Origin: CBDAMZ01 sp965197375
GTDB lineage: Bacteria; Acidobacteriota; Vicinamibacteria; Vicinamibacterales; UBA8438
Direction: 5' to 3'
DNA length: 64,000 nt
Assembly: GCA_965197375.1 (NCBI GenBank)
Contig: CBDAMZ010000009.1
Coordinates: forward strand, 248,001-312,000
Positions 53,406 to 63,966 of the stretch are shown here, one piece after another. The notes beneath the pieces are model-generated. The model was not told where the DNA came from and ran no database searches. It saw only the letters and a list, made by a program, of their open reading frames with translations. A program made the translations under genes and the position numbers. Position 1 is the first letter of the stretch. The number at the start of each line of letters is the position of its first letter.

Positions 53406-55196
53406 TTAACCCCTTGCCGGCTCTTCTCGCGGCTCGTCCGCTTCGCCCTGCATGATGAAGCCCTTCTGCGCGCCCGGTGCACTGTACTCGTAGGGACCAC
53501 GGTGTGCTTGGGGGGGAGTCAAGAAGTTGCCGTGCGGCGGCGGCGACGGCGCTTGCCACTCCAGCGTGGTGGCCTGCCACGGGTTAGCACCCACCTTCTC
53601 GCCACGCTTGATGCTCCGGAAGAAATTAAAGATGAAGAACAGTTGGAAGAAGCCAAGCGACCAGGCGCCCCACGAGATGACCTCGTTCCACACCAGGACA
53701 TCCTGGTTCATCATGTACGTCGCGCCACCGTCGTACATCCGGCGGTTCATACCAGACAGCCCCTGGATGAACATCGGCATAAAGACAACGTTGATACTGA
53801 TGAATGAACCCCAAAAATGGATCCGCCCCAACAGGTCGTTCATCTTTCGCCCGGTCGCTTTCGGGAACCAGTAGTAGATTCCACCCATCAGCGCGAGCAC
53901 CGTGCCGGGCGCGACCACATAGTGGAAGTGGCCGATCACGTAGTACGTGTCATGCAGATGGAGGTCGGGGGCCGAGAAACCCAGTGGCAACCCGGTGAGT
54001 CCGCCAATGCCAAACATCGGCAGGAAGGCGAGAGCGAACAACATCGGTGTTGTGAAGCGAATCGATCCGCCGTACAGCGACAGGAACAACGCCGACAGGA
54101 TCACAATCGATGGGATCGAGATGATCATCGTGGTCGTCTGGAAGAACGCACTCATGGTCGTGCCCATGCCCGTCAGGAACATGTGGTGCGCCCAGACGAC
54201 GAACGACATGAAGCCGAGAAAGACTATCGAAACCACCAGCGCGCGGTAGCCCCAGATCGGCTTGCGGGTGTTGTTTGAGATGATTTCGACCACGATGCCC
54301 ATCGCCGGAAGAACCAGGACGTATACCTCTGGGTGGGCCAAGAACCAGAACAGGTGTTGCCACAGCAGCGGGCTCCCGCCGCCGCTCACTTCGAGCGGCA
54401 CGTCCGCCACGACCAGACCGCTGGGCAAGAAGAAGCTCGTTCCTGCAAGACGGTCCATTAGCTGCAGAACGCCAGCCGCCTCCAGCGGTGGAAACGCCAG
54501 CAGCAGCAAAAACGCGGTGACCAGCTGAGCCCAGACGAAGAACGGGAGACGCATAAAGTTCAACCCAGGTGCTCGCAACTGGATCGTTGTGACGATGAAG
54601 TTGACCGAACCGAGTAGTGACGAGGTGATCAGGAAGATCATCCCCACAAGCCACAGGGTTTGCCCGGTCGTGGCGATTACCGACAACGGTGCGTACGACG
54701 TCCAACCGGAGTTGGCCGCGCCGCCCGGTACGAAGAAGCTGGCGAACATCACCACGCCGCCCAGGAAGAACGACCAATAGCTCAGCATGTTGAGCTTTGG
54801 AAACGCCATGTCGGGCGCGCCGATCTGGAGGGGTAGCACGAAGTTGCCAAAACCTCCCACCGCCAACGGCACGACCCCGAGAAACACCATGATCGTGCCG
54901 TGCATGGCGCCGAGCTGGTTGTAGAACTCCGGCAGCATGATGCCGCCAGGCGCGTTCGCCGCGCCTAACAGACCGCCGATAACTGGAATCGGAACCAGTG
55001 GGTAGGCCAGCTGCCACCGCATGACCATCATCAAACAGAAGCCGAAGAACAAAAAGAGCAGACCGGTCACAGCGTACTGAATGCCGATGACCTTGTGGTC
55101 CTGCGAGAACACGTAGGTTTGCAGGAAGCCCTGGTCGTGACCGTGCTCAGCAGCGTGTTCTCCGTGGGGCGTCTCGGTTGTCGTCACGCGATCCAA
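53406..55196 (-). CDS. coxA: Cytochrome c oxidase subunit I
   Basis: Catalytic heme-copper subunit (596 aa from TTG 55196). Twelve membrane helices; CuB/tyrosine motif WFLAHPEVYVLVLPAMGIV, HHMF, and the heme-ligand region near HDTYYVIGHFHYVV. The HPEVY Glu and Tyr are present, so it is an A-type oxidase. The TTG start is chosen because AAAGGAG lies 7 nt upstream; the open frame extends to 55244 and a GTG at 55187 is also possible. It opens the cluster coxA-coxC-IV-small-small-coxB. Confidence 0.94.
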   Translation of the reverse strand: MDRVTTTETPHGEHAAEHGHDQGFLQTYVFSQDHKVIGIQYAVTGLLFLFFGFCLMMVMRWQLAYPLVPIPVIGGLLGAANAPGGIMLPEFYNQLGAMHGTIMVFLGVVPLAVGGFGNFVLPLQIGAPDMAFPKLNMLSYWSFFLGGVVMFASFFVPGGAANSGWTSYAPLSVIATTGQTLWLVGMIFLITSSLLGSVNFIVTTIQLRAPGLNFMRLPFFVWAQLVTAFLLLLAFPPLEAAGVLQLMDRLAGTSFFLPSGLVVADVPLEVSGGGSPLLWQHLFWFLAHPEVYVLVLPAMGIVVEIISNNTRKPIWGYRALVVSIVFLGFMSFVVWAHHMFLTGMGTTMSAFFQTTTMIISIPSIVILSALFLSLYGGSIRFTTPMLFALAFLPMFGIGGLTGLPLGFSAPDLHLHDTYYVIGHFHYVVAPGTVLALMGGIYYWFPKATGRKMNDLLGRIHFWGSFISINVVFMPMFIQGLSGMNRRMYDGGATYMMNQDVLVWNEVISWGAWSLGFFQLFFIFNFFRSIKRGEKVGANPWQATTLEWQAPSPPPHGNFLTPPQAHRGPYEYSAPGAQKGFIMQGEADEPREEPARG

Positions 55197-55390
55197 CTCG
55201 TGACTCCTTTCGTAGGGCCGAACATTTTCTTCAAGCCCGCGCATCCTCGGGGGGAAGAACCTCGGGGCCGGGGAGCTGAATCCTTAACCAGCGTAGCTAT
55301 AAGCGCTCCGCGCCTCAGCTGGAACCCGTAGCGGCCAGGGAAATTCTAACCGGCAGGCAGTGGGGGTGCAACCGCCGTGGACGCGCTGGG

Positions 55391-56095
55391 TCAGTCACCG
55401 GTGGCTTCGCGCAAGGCCTGCCGGGCCGTCCGTGTCACCAGCGTTGTCACCGCGATCATGGCCGCGAGGCCAAGGCCTAGGACCGCGTAATAGGTTGGAC
55501 CATGCATGGACGCCCCGCCCGCGAGCAGCGCGACATCGCTCGCGATTTTCCCGTAGTAGACGTACAGCAGGGTGCCTGGCAACATGGCTGGCGACGCGAA
55601 GACGTAGGCCGTAAAACTCACGCTGGTCAATCCCAGCGCGTAGTTTAACAGGTTAAACGGAAACATCGGTGACAGCCTTAGTAATATGACAATCTTGAGA
55701 CCTTTTCGGCCGATGGCGCGATCGATCGCGGCGAACCGCTCGTTGTTCTGGATCCGATCCTCGATGACCGACCGCGCGATGTGTCGAGAGATCAGGAAGG
55801 CCGCAGCCGATCCGACGGTGGCGGCGATGAACACGTAGACGAGGCCGCTCGCCAGCCCGAAGATCGCGCCCGCCGCGAGGGTGAGGACGGAGCCCGGGAC
55901 GAACGCCACCGTCGCCGCGACGTATCCGGCCATGAAAATAAGCGGTCCCCACCACCCGAGGCCATCCACCCACTCCGCGAACTCCGGTAGGTACCCGCCA
56001 AGCTGTCGTCCCAAGCCCATGAGCGCGATGATGGCGACGACCCCGACGAGGAGGCGGCCGACAGGAATTCGCTTAGTCGGGGAGGGCGGGACCAT
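55391..56095 (-). CDS. TVP38/TMEM64 (DedA-like, SNARE-associated) membrane protein
   Basis: 234-aa polytopic protein. ATVAFVPGSVLTLAAGAIFG and GRKGLKIVILLRLSPMFPFN are the family signatures (the [FY]-x-R-x-x-P-x-x-P-type motif). About six helices. The molecular role is uncertain, though DedA/VTT-domain proteins are linked to lipid scrambling. The ATG at 56095 lies 9 nt after TAGAAT, so a nearly leaderless mRNA is predicted. Confidence 0.9.
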   Translation of the reverse strand: MVPPSPTKRIPVGRLLVGVVAIIALMGLGRQLGGYLPEFAEWVDGLGWWGPLIFMAGYVAATVAFVPGSVLTLAAGAIFGLASGLVYVFIAATVGSAAAFLISRHIARSVIEDRIQNNERFAAIDRAIGRKGLKIVILLRLSPMFPFNLLNYALGLTSVSFTAYVFASPAMLPGTLLYVYYGKIASDVALLAGGASMHGPTYYAVLGLGLAAMIAVTTLVTRTARQALREATGD

Positions 56096-56104
56096 CGTGA
56101 GGGA

Positions 56105-56128
56105 ATTCTATCTCCTCCCAGATATACT
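56105..56128. promoter_or_regulatory. Back-to-back -10 elements of divergent genes
   Basis: Minus-strand TAGAAT (56110-56105) lies 9 nt before the TVP38 ATG, and plus-strand TATACT (56123-56128) lies 6 nt before the microprotein GTG. Only 12 bp separate them, so the two transcription units share a very compact promoter. No -35 is clear for either. Confidence 0.5.
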
Positions 56129-56134
56129 CTCCGC

Positions 56135-56221
56135 GTGACCCGCATTTACTTTGCGGTCGTGGCGGTCCAGCTCGCGGTGCTCCTCGCGTTATGGTGGTTC
56201 TCCGGACACTTCGGAGCATGA
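56135..56221 (+). CDS. 28-residue single-helix membrane microprotein
   Basis: GTG at 56135 gives a peptide beginning MTRIYFAVVAVQLAVLLALW and ending WFSGHFGA, stop TGA at 56219-56221. It is one hydrophobic helix with a basic N-terminus. A -10 (TATACT) lies 6 nt before the GTG, and the sodium symporter starts 6 nt after its stop, so it is transcribed with the transporter. Small partner subunits accompany some SSS transporters (for example YhdT with PanF). A companion role here is an inference. Confidence 0.6.
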   Translation: MTRIYFAVVAVQLAVLLALWWFSGHFGA

Positions 56222-56227
56222 CCGTCG

Positions 56228-57910
56228 ATGCACTTTCTCGACTGGCTCATCATCATCGGTTATCTGGTCTGGGTCCTGTACGACGGGGTCAAGCGGGCGA
56301 AGGGAACGGATGCTGTGGAGGGCTATTTCCTGGCATCCCGGAGCCTGCCGTGGTGGGCGGTTGGGCTGTCGGTCATGGCCACCCAGATGAGCGCCATTAC
56401 GCTCGTCGGGACCACCGGTCAGGGGTACGACGACGGCGTGCGATTTGTGCAGTTCTACTTCGGACTGCCAATTGCGATGATACTTCTTTCGCTGACGCTC
56501 GTCCCGTTCTTTCATCGCGCACGTGTCTTCACTGCCTACGAGTACTTGGAGCAGCGGTTCGATGCAAAGACGCGTGCCCTGGCGAGTTTTCTCTTCATGG
56601 TGTCGAGGGGGCTGAGTGTCGGGGTGATCATTGCGGCACCAGCCGTGATTCTGTCAATCGTCCTCGGGTGGAGTCTGCCGCTCACCGTCTTGGCGATCGG
56701 CCTCCCAACGACCGCCTACACCATGTTCGGTGGTGTCCAGGCTGTGACGTGGGCCGACGTTAAGCAGATGGTCGTCATCACGGCAGGCATGTTTGCCGTG
56801 ATCGTGGCGTTGGTCCTTGGGCTCCCCGATGGGGTCGGTCTCGAACCGGCGCTCCACGTGGCAGGTGTCACCGGTCGGTTACAGACTATTGACTTCACGT
56901 TAGATCTTAACGAGACGTACACTTTTTGGTCCGGACTGATTGGCGGGCTGTTTCTCATGCTCGGCTACTTCGGCTGCGACCAAAGCCAGGTCCAGCGGTA
57001 TCTAACCGCGAAGTCGGTTGACGCGGGGCGCTATTCGCTCCTGATGAGCGCGTTCACGAAAATCCCGCTCCAGATGCTCATTCTGCTGACCGGCGTTCTC
57101 GTTTTCATCTTCTACCTCTTCAATGAGCCTCCGATGCTCTTCAACGCCGCGCACGAGGACCGCGTGCTGGCGAGTAGCCGTGGTGCGGAATACGCCGCGC
57201 TAACCGATGAGTTCGCAGGGGCCTTCGACGCGCGCCGCCGTGCGGCTGACGACCTCGTTACGGTCCGTCGGGCGGGAAGCGAGGTGCGTTCGAATGCCGC
57301 GTCTCAAACGTTCCTCGAACGCGACGCCCATCTGCGAGATGTGCGGACGCGGGCTGTGTCGTTGGTCAAGAAGGTCAGCGGGGATGATAACTACACCGAT
57401 GTGAATTACGTGTTTCCGACGTTTATCATCACGCAGCTTCCGGTGGGATTGATCGGGTTGTTGATCGCCGCCGTTTTTGCCGCCGCCATGTCTAGTATCG
57501 CGGCGGAGCTTAATTCGCTCTCGGCCGCGACCGTCATCGATGTCTATCGGCGACACTTAAAAAAGGGGGCGTCCGACCGTCACTACCTCCGCGTCTCGAA
57601 AGTCGCGACCGGCTTTTGGGGGATTTTCGCGTCCATTACGGCACTCTACGCCACCAGCTTGGGTTCACTCATCGAAGTGGTGAACTTCTTCGGGTCGTTC
57701 TTTTACGGCGCGCTGCTTGGTGTATTTCTTCTGGCTGTCGGTTTCCGCCGAGCGACAGCCGACGGCGCCTTCTGGGGCCTGGTCGGTGGCATGGTTGCGG
57801 TCGGCATCGTGGCAACCATGACCAGCATCTCCTTCCTGTGGTACAACTTGGTTGGGACAGCTGCAGTCCTTCTCATTGGCGGGTTACTGCGCGCCCGCCG
57901 GCCCGCTTAA
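56228..57910 (+). CDS. Sodium:solute symporter (SSS family)
   Basis: 560-aa polytopic transporter of the SLC5/SSS family: GYFLASRSLPWWAVGLSVMA near residue 35, SAITLVGTTGQGYDDGVRF, GLFLMLGYFGCDQSQVQRYL and AAVFAAAMSSIAAELNSLSA (the conserved helix with the sodium-site Ser). A long hydrophilic loop (about 310-395) between helices is unusual. The solute is not predictable. It sits 6 nt after the microprotein gene. Confidence 0.92.
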   Translation: MHFLDWLIIIGYLVWVLYDGVKRAKGTDAVEGYFLASRSLPWWAVGLSVMATQMSAITLVGTTGQGYDDGVRFVQFYFGLPIAMILLSLTLVPFFHRARVFTAYEYLEQRFDAKTRALASFLFMVSRGLSVGVIIAAPAVILSIVLGWSLPLTVLAIGLPTTAYTMFGGVQAVTWADVKQMVVITAGMFAVIVALVLGLPDGVGLEPALHVAGVTGRLQTIDFTLDLNETYTFWSGLIGGLFLMLGYFGCDQSQVQRYLTAKSVDAGRYSLLMSAFTKIPLQMLILLTGVLVFIFYLFNEPPMLFNAAHEDRVLASSRGAEYAALTDEFAGAFDARRRAADDLVTVRRAGSEVRSNAASQTFLERDAHLRDVRTRAVSLVKKVSGDDNYTDVNYVFPTFIITQLPVGLIGLLIAAVFAAAMSSIAAELNSLSAATVIDVYRRHLKKGASDRHYLRVSKVATGFWGIFASITALYATSLGSLIEVVNFFGSFFYGALLGVFLLAVGFRRATADGAFWGLVGGMVAVGIVATMTSISFLWYNLVGTAAVLLIGGLLRARRPA

Positions 57911-57948
57911 TTCTTCTAACCACTCGCAAATATAGGATGGAGATAGTG

Positions 57949-57983
57949 TAGAATTTAGATATACGACTAATTTGGTCTGAGAT
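57949..57983 (+). promoter_or_regulatory. suf promoter with IscR/Rrf2-like operator
   Basis: TAGAAT at 57949-57954 is a -10, with +1 near 57961. A 25-bp imperfect palindrome at 57959-57983 (left half ATATACGACT, centre AATTT, right half GGTCTGAGAT) matches the E. coli IscR type-1 consensus ATASYYGACT-RWWWY-AGTCRRSTAT at about 19 of 25 positions by hand count. It covers the start site, so a repressor of the Rrf2 class is plausible. An AGAGGGG ribosome site follows. Confidence 0.5.
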
Positions 57984-57999
57984 TAGAAAGAGGGGCACG

Positions 58000-59442
<1,443 letters not shown>

Positions 59443-59556
59443 CGCAGACATCCCTTAATCGTAGGTTTAAAGGGCCAGGCTTGAGCGCAGATCGCCCGAG
59501 CTCAACGCGGCAAACGGCGGAGACGGCGAGGCGAGTACGGAGGCGCTAGCAGAACG
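59443..59556 (+). other. Spacer between sufB and sufC
   Basis: 114 bp, unusually long for this operon. A CCCTT/AAGGG pair around 59451-59473 could form a weak hairpin. A GGAGG sits about 15 nt before the sufC ATG, too far for a typical ribosome site. No open frame of note. Confidence 0.35.
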
Positions 59557-60312
59557 ATGCTCGAAGTCACGAACCTATGCGCCCGTGTCGGCGGGCGCGA
59601 CATACTCAAGGGGATCGACCTCTCAGTTGGCGCCGGCGAGGTCCACGCCATCATGGGGCCAAACGGCTCTGGGAAGAGCACGCTGGCGAATGTTCTTGTC
59701 GGCCGCGAGGACTACGTGGTCACGCGGGGCTCGGTCCGCTACAACGGGCAGGATCTTCTGGACATGGCACCGGAGGAACGCGCGCGGGAGGGCGTCTTCC
59801 TCGCGTTCCAGTATCCGGTTGAGATTCCCGGTGTGAACAACGCGTATCTGCTCAAGGCGGCGCTCAATGAGGTTCGGAAGCGGCGTGGTGAACCGGAGCT
59901 CGACGCGATGGACTTCATGGTGCTCGTGAAAGACCGGATGAAAGCGTTGGGGATTGAACAGAGCTTGCTCAATCGTCAAGTAAACGAGGGCTTTTCTGGC
60001 GGCGAGAAGAAGCGAAACGAGATCTTTCAAATGGCGGTCCTCGAGCCAAAGCTCGCAATCATGGACGAGACTGACTCTGGGCTCGACATCGACGCACTCA
60101 GGATCGTTGCACGTGGCGTCAACGCCATGCGAACCCCGGAGCGCGCGATCGTCGTGGTGACCCACTACCAGCGGCTGCTTAACTACATCGTCCCCGACTT
60201 CGTTCATGTGCTCTCTGGCGGCCGTATCGTCAAGTCCGGCGGGAAAGAACTGGCTCTTGAACTTGAGGAGAAAGGCTACGGTTGGCTCGAGGCCGAGCAG
60301 GTGAGCGCGTAA
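59557..60312 (+). CDS. sufC: Fe-S cluster assembly ATPase SufC
   Basis: ABC-type ATPase of the SUF machinery (251 aa). Walker A GPNGSGKSTLANVLVG (about 34-49), signature FSGGEKKRNEIFQ, Walker B LAIMDETDSGLDIDALR, and the switch-region VVVTHYQRLLNYIVPDFVHV. It overlaps no gene and is followed 11 nt later by sufD. Confidence 0.97.
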   Translation: MLEVTNLCARVGGRDILKGIDLSVGAGEVHAIMGPNGSGKSTLANVLVGREDYVVTRGSVRYNGQDLLDMAPEERAREGVFLAFQYPVEIPGVNNAYLLKAALNEVRKRRGEPELDAMDFMVLVKDRMKALGIEQSLLNRQVNEGFSGGEKKRNEIFQMAVLEPKLAIMDETDSGLDIDALRIVARGVNAMRTPERAIVVVTHYQRLLNYIVPDFVHVLSGGRIVKSGGKELALELEEKGYGWLEAEQVSA

Positions 60313-60323
60313 CGAGGGTGCCG

Positions 60324-61661
60324 ATGGCCCAGCTTGTCAGAAGTGGCAACACCTACGGTGCGGCGTTCGAGTGTGTCAAACGCGAGACCGTCTTCCCGGC
60401 ATCGGTCGCTCGCCTGCGCGATTGCGCCTTCACCCGTTTTGCCGATCTCGGGCTCCCGACCACCAAGCTCGAACGGTGGCGTTTTACCAACGTCGCGCCG
60501 ATTGCCCAGACCGAGTTCTCGCTCGCCGAGCCGATTAATCTACCGGCGTCTGTGCTCGAACCGTATGCGTTGGCCGGCGTTGCGGGGCCTCGGGCCACCT
60601 TCGTCAACGGGCGATTTGCACCTGACCTGTCGAGCGACCATGGCCTCCCGGCCGGGGTCGAGGTTCGTTCGATTGCCGAGGTGCTTGCTGCCGATGCCGG
60701 ATCGCTCGAGCCGTATCTCGGACAAATCGCGTCGTTCGATACTGAGGCGTTCACCGCGCTGAACACCGCGTTGCTGCGCGACGGAGCGCTGGTGCGGATC
60801 CCAGCAAATGTGGTCGTGGAATCGCCCATCCAGATCCTCTTTGTGACTGCAGCCACGAACGGTGACGCCCCCAGGTCTCTAATGGCCCACCCGAGACTGC
60901 TCGTGCTAGCCGGTGAGAACAGCCAGGTGCGTCTCGTGGAGAGTTACGCTGGTTTGGGGGGTGATGGACGCTACCTGACTAACGCGGTGACGGAGGTCGT
61001 TGGTGGCGAAAACTCCGTGATCGATCACTACAAGCTGCTCCTCGACAGCTTTCAAGCTTTTCACATCGCAGCCACGCATATACGTCTTGCTCGAAGCGCC
61101 AACTTCTCGTCACACTCGGTCACGCTCGGCGGTGGGATCGTGCGGAACGATGTCGGCGTGGTGCTCGATGGCGAGGGGATCAACTGTACGTTAAACGGCC
61201 TCTATTTGGCGAACGACCGTCGCCTGGTCGACAACCACACAACCATTCATCATGCCAGACCGCATTGTTGCAGCCATGAACTCTACAAGGGCATTCTCGA
61301 CGGTCAGGCGCACGCGGTGTTCAACGGGAAAATCGTCGTGGTGATCGACGCCCAGAAAACGGATGCCAAACAGACCAACAAGACCCTGTTGTTGTCGGAG
61401 GACGCGCAGATCAACACGAAGCCCGAGCTCGAGATTTTTACCGACGACGTCAAGTGTACCCATGGTGCAACAGTAGGACAATTAGACGAAGATGCGCTCT
61501 TTTATCTCAGGTCGCGCGGACTCGGGTTCGATCAGGCGCGCAACATGCTCATCCATGCGTTCGCCAGCGATCTACTCAACCGGATTACCGTCAAGCCGAT
61601 ACGCGCTAAGCTCGAGGCCGTGCTGCTCGAACAGCTCCCTGGTGATGGTGGAGGCACGTGA
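60324..61661 (+). CDS. sufD: Fe-S cluster assembly protein SufD
   Basis: SufBD-complex subunit (445 aa from ATG 60324). LGLPTTKLERWRFTNVAPIA at the N-terminus, a beta-helix (NFSSHSVTLGGGIVRNDVGV), the conserved DNHTTIHHARPHCCSHELYK, GKIVVVIDAQKTDAKQTNKT, and the C-terminal TDDVKCTHGATVGQLDEDAL and YLRSRGLGFDQARNMLIHAF. Preceded by GAGGG. An in-frame extension back to 60282 overlaps sufC and is not preferred. Confidence 0.96.
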   Translation: MAQLVRSGNTYGAAFECVKRETVFPASVARLRDCAFTRFADLGLPTTKLERWRFTNVAPIAQTEFSLAEPINLPASVLEPYALAGVAGPRATFVNGRFAPDLSSDHGLPAGVEVRSIAEVLAADAGSLEPYLGQIASFDTEAFTALNTALLRDGALVRIPANVVVESPIQILFVTAATNGDAPRSLMAHPRLLVLAGENSQVRLVESYAGLGGDGRYLTNAVTEVVGGENSVIDHYKLLLDSFQAFHIAATHIRLARSANFSSHSVTLGGGIVRNDVGVVLDGEGINCTLNGLYLANDRRLVDNHTTIHHARPHCCSHELYKGILDGQAHAVFNGKIVVVIDAQKTDAKQTNKTLLLSEDAQINTKPELEIFTDDVKCTHGATVGQLDEDALFYLRSRGLGFDQARNMLIHAFASDLLNRITVKPIRAKLEAVLLEQLPGDGGGT

Positions 61662-61662
61662 C

Positions 61663-62925
61663 GTGAGTAGCCTGACTGAAGCGCGTCACGACGCTACTCC
61701 GGCAACATTCAACGTCGACCACATCCGGGAGGACTTCCCGATCCTCCGGCGCACGGTGCACGGCCATCCACTGGTCTACCTTGACAACGCGGCCACCACC
61801 CAGAAGCCGAGACCGGTGCTCGATGCGTTGGCAAGTTATTACGCCCATGGCAACGCCAACATTCACCGTGGCGTCTATGTCCTCAGCGAAGAGGCAACCC
61901 ACGCCTACGAAACCGCGCGCGGGAAGGTGCAGATGTTCCTAAACGCCCGGCGCGCACGCGAGATCATCTTTACGCGCAACTCCACTGAGGCCATCAACCT
62001 GGTCGCGCAGAGTTTCGGCCGCCGGACCGTGGGTCCAGGCGACGAGATCCTGATCACGCACATGGAGCACCATTCGAACATCGTGCCGTGGCAGCTGCTC
62101 TGCGAGCAGACGGGCGGCCGATTACGTGTAGCGCCGATCGATGATGCCGGCGAATTGATGCTCGATGAGCTCGACAGGCTGATCGGGCCGCGGACAAAAC
62201 TGGTCTCGGTGGTCCACTTGTCGAATTCGCTCGGGACGATCAACCCGGTCGCCGAGATCGTCGAGATTGCCCATCGGCAGGGCGTGCCGGTGCTGATCGA
62301 TGGCTCACAGGCGGCGTATCACATGCCGGTCGACGTTCAGGCGCTGGACTGTGACTTTTACGTATTCACCGGCCACAAGCTGTATGGCCCGACTGGGATC
62401 GGCGCGCTGTACGGCCGCGAGGCACTCCTCGAGCAGATGCCGCCGTATCAGGGCGGGGGGGACATGATTCGGTCGGTCACCTTCGAAAAGACCACCTATG
62501 CCGATCTCCCCAACAAATTTGAGGCTGGCACGCCCCATATTGCCGGTGCGGTCGGCTTTGGTGCGGCGATCGACTACCTCCAGGGCGTCGGGCTGGAGTG
62601 TGTAGCCGCTCACGAGAGGGACCTGTTGGCCTATGGTACGGCGGCGCTGGTTAAGGTGCCCGGGCTACGGCTGATCGGCACCGCCAGCCGAAAAGCTAGC
62701 ATCCTATCGTTCGTAATTGACGGGACCCATCCACACGATATCGGTACGATTGTCGACGCCGAGGGGGTGGCCATCCGGACCGGCCATCACTGTACGCAGC
62801 CGGTGATGGAACGGTTCGGGGTGCCGGCAACAGCGCGCGCCTCGGTGGCTATGTACAACACGCGCGAGGACATCGACGTGCTGGTTCGCGCCTTAGGCCG
62901 GGTGCGCGAGATGTTCTCACCATGA
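61663..62925 (+). CDS. sufS: Cysteine desulfurase SufS
   Basis: PLP enzyme supplying sulfur to SufU (420 aa from GTG 61663). DFPILRRTVHGHPLVYLDNA and NAATTQKPRPVL at the N-terminus, Schiff-base Lys in YVFTGHKLYGPTGIGALYG, catalytic Cys in IRTGHHCTQPVMERFGV and the C-terminal RASVAMYNTREDIDVLV. GTG 61663 has GGAGG 8 nt upstream; ATG 61645 is an in-frame alternative. Overlaps sufU by 4 nt (ATGA). Confidence 0.96.
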   Translation: MSSLTEARHDATPATFNVDHIREDFPILRRTVHGHPLVYLDNAATTQKPRPVLDALASYYAHGNANIHRGVYVLSEEATHAYETARGKVQMFLNARRAREIIFTRNSTEAINLVAQSFGRRTVGPGDEILITHMEHHSNIVPWQLLCEQTGGRLRVAPIDDAGELMLDELDRLIGPRTKLVSVVHLSNSLGTINPVAEIVEIAHRQGVPVLIDGSQAAYHMPVDVQALDCDFYVFTGHKLYGPTGIGALYGREALLEQMPPYQGGGDMIRSVTFEKTTYADLPNKFEAGTPHIAGAVGFGAAIDYLQGVGLECVAAHERDLLAYGTAALVKVPGLRLIGTASRKASILSFVIDGTHPHDIGTIVDAEGVAIRTGHHCTQPVMERFGVPATARASVAMYNTREDIDVLVRALGRVREMFSP

Positions 62926-63380
62926 GTGATCTGCGCGAGCTTTATCAGGAGGTCATCCTTGACCACAACAAGCGTCCGCGCAACTTCCGGGAGCTCGAGG
63001 GCGCCGACCGCCGCGCGGACGGGTATAATCCGCTCTGTGGCGATCGGCTGGTGATCTACATACGTCTCGACGGCGAGGTAATTTCGGACGTGAGTTTCGT
63101 CGGATCGGGCTGCGCGATTTCGAAGGCGTCGGCTTCGCTGATGACCGAAGCCGTTAAGGGGAAGAACCTGGCCGAGGCCCGGCAGCTCTTTGAGCGGTTT
63201 CACGCGTTGGTCGCCGAGGACTCGGTGGAGGCGAATCCGGCCGAGCTCGGTAAGCTGGCCGTGTTCGCTGGCGTCCGCAACTATCCGTCCCGAGTCAAGT
63301 GCGCGAGCCTGGCGTGGCACACGCTGCGTGCGGCCTTCGACGACATTCATACAAGTCACACAGTCGTGACGACGGAGTGA
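62922..63380 (+). CDS. sufU: Fe-S assembly sulfur acceptor SufU
   Basis: Zinc-dependent SufU/NifU-like protein (152 aa). LYQEVILDHNKRPRNFRELE, then the Cys ligands in YNPLCGDRLVIY, GSGCAISKASASLMTEAVKG and YPSRVKCASLAWHTL. The insertion before the last Cys is SufU-like rather than IscU-like. ATGA overlap with sufS and TGATG overlap with sufT. Confidence 0.95.
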   Translation: MSDLRELYQEVILDHNKRPRNFRELEGADRRADGYNPLCGDRLVIYIRLDGEVISDVSFVGSGCAISKASASLMTEAVKGKNLAEARQLFERFHALVAEDSVEANPAELGKLAVFAGVRNYPSRVKCASLAWHTLRAAFDDIHTSHTVVTTE

Positions 63381-63871
63381 TGATGGATATTCTTGATCTC
63401 AATTCCGTGCCGCCCCCGAAAGTACGAACGAAACCAAACGAGGAACCGGCGCAACCCGAGCCCGCCACGCCGCCGGGCTTCGACATGAGCGCCTTCACCG
63501 CGCCGCCGCCAGCGGCCGCCCAGGCCGAAGCGGCGCCTGAAATCGAGGGTGATCCACTGAAAACCCTCGAATTGAAGCCGAAAATCATCGAGCAGCTCTC
63601 GACGATCTACGATCCGGAAATCCCAGTTAACATCTACGAACTCGGCTTGATCTATGACGTCGTTATCGACAAGGACAGCCTGACAGTGATTAAGATGACG
63701 CTGACGGCCCCCGGATGTCCAGCAGCCGTGACGCTCCCGGCCGAGGTGAAGGGGAAGGTCGGCTCGATCGAGGGCGTAAGTGATGCCCGTGTCGACCTTG
63801 TTTGGGATCCGCCATGGTCGAAGGATCGGATGTCCGAGGCCGCAAAGCTGCAGCTAGGAATCTTCGACTGA
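63380..63871 (+). CDS. sufT: SufT-like Fe-S carrier/maturation protein (MIP18/DUF59 domain)
   Basis: 163-aa protein. A Pro/Ala-rich N-terminal extension (about 1-60), then the MIP18/DUF59 domain: LSTIYDPEIPVNIYELGLIY, TAPGCPAAVTLPAEV and VDLVWDPPWSKDRMSEAAK. SufT-type proteins help mature Fe-S proteins under high demand. ATG 63380 overlaps the sufU stop; ATG 63383 is adjacent. The open frame upstream overlaps sufU. Confidence 0.93.
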   Translation: MMDILDLNSVPPPKVRTKPNEEPAQPEPATPPGFDMSAFTAPPPAAAQAEAAPEIEGDPLKTLELKPKIIEQLSTIYDPEIPVNIYELGLIYDVVIDKDSLTVIKMTLTAPGCPAAVTLPAEVKGKVGSIEGVSDARVDLVWDPPWSKDRMSEAAKLQLGIFD

Positions 63872-63924
63872 GAACTCACGGAGGCTCGAGTGCCACGCGT
63901 CTCGTGCCGGCGCTATGAGTCCCG

Positions 63925-63954
63925 TTGAAAGCGAATATCAGCTAGCTTTAAAGT
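63925..63954 (+). promoter_or_regulatory. Possible promoter of the next gene
   Basis: TTGAAA (63925-63930; 5/6), an 18-nt spacer, then TAAAGT (63949-63954; 4/6). Predicted start about 63961, just before ATG 63967. Confidence 0.35.
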
Positions 63955-63966
63955 GGTTCCACCGTG

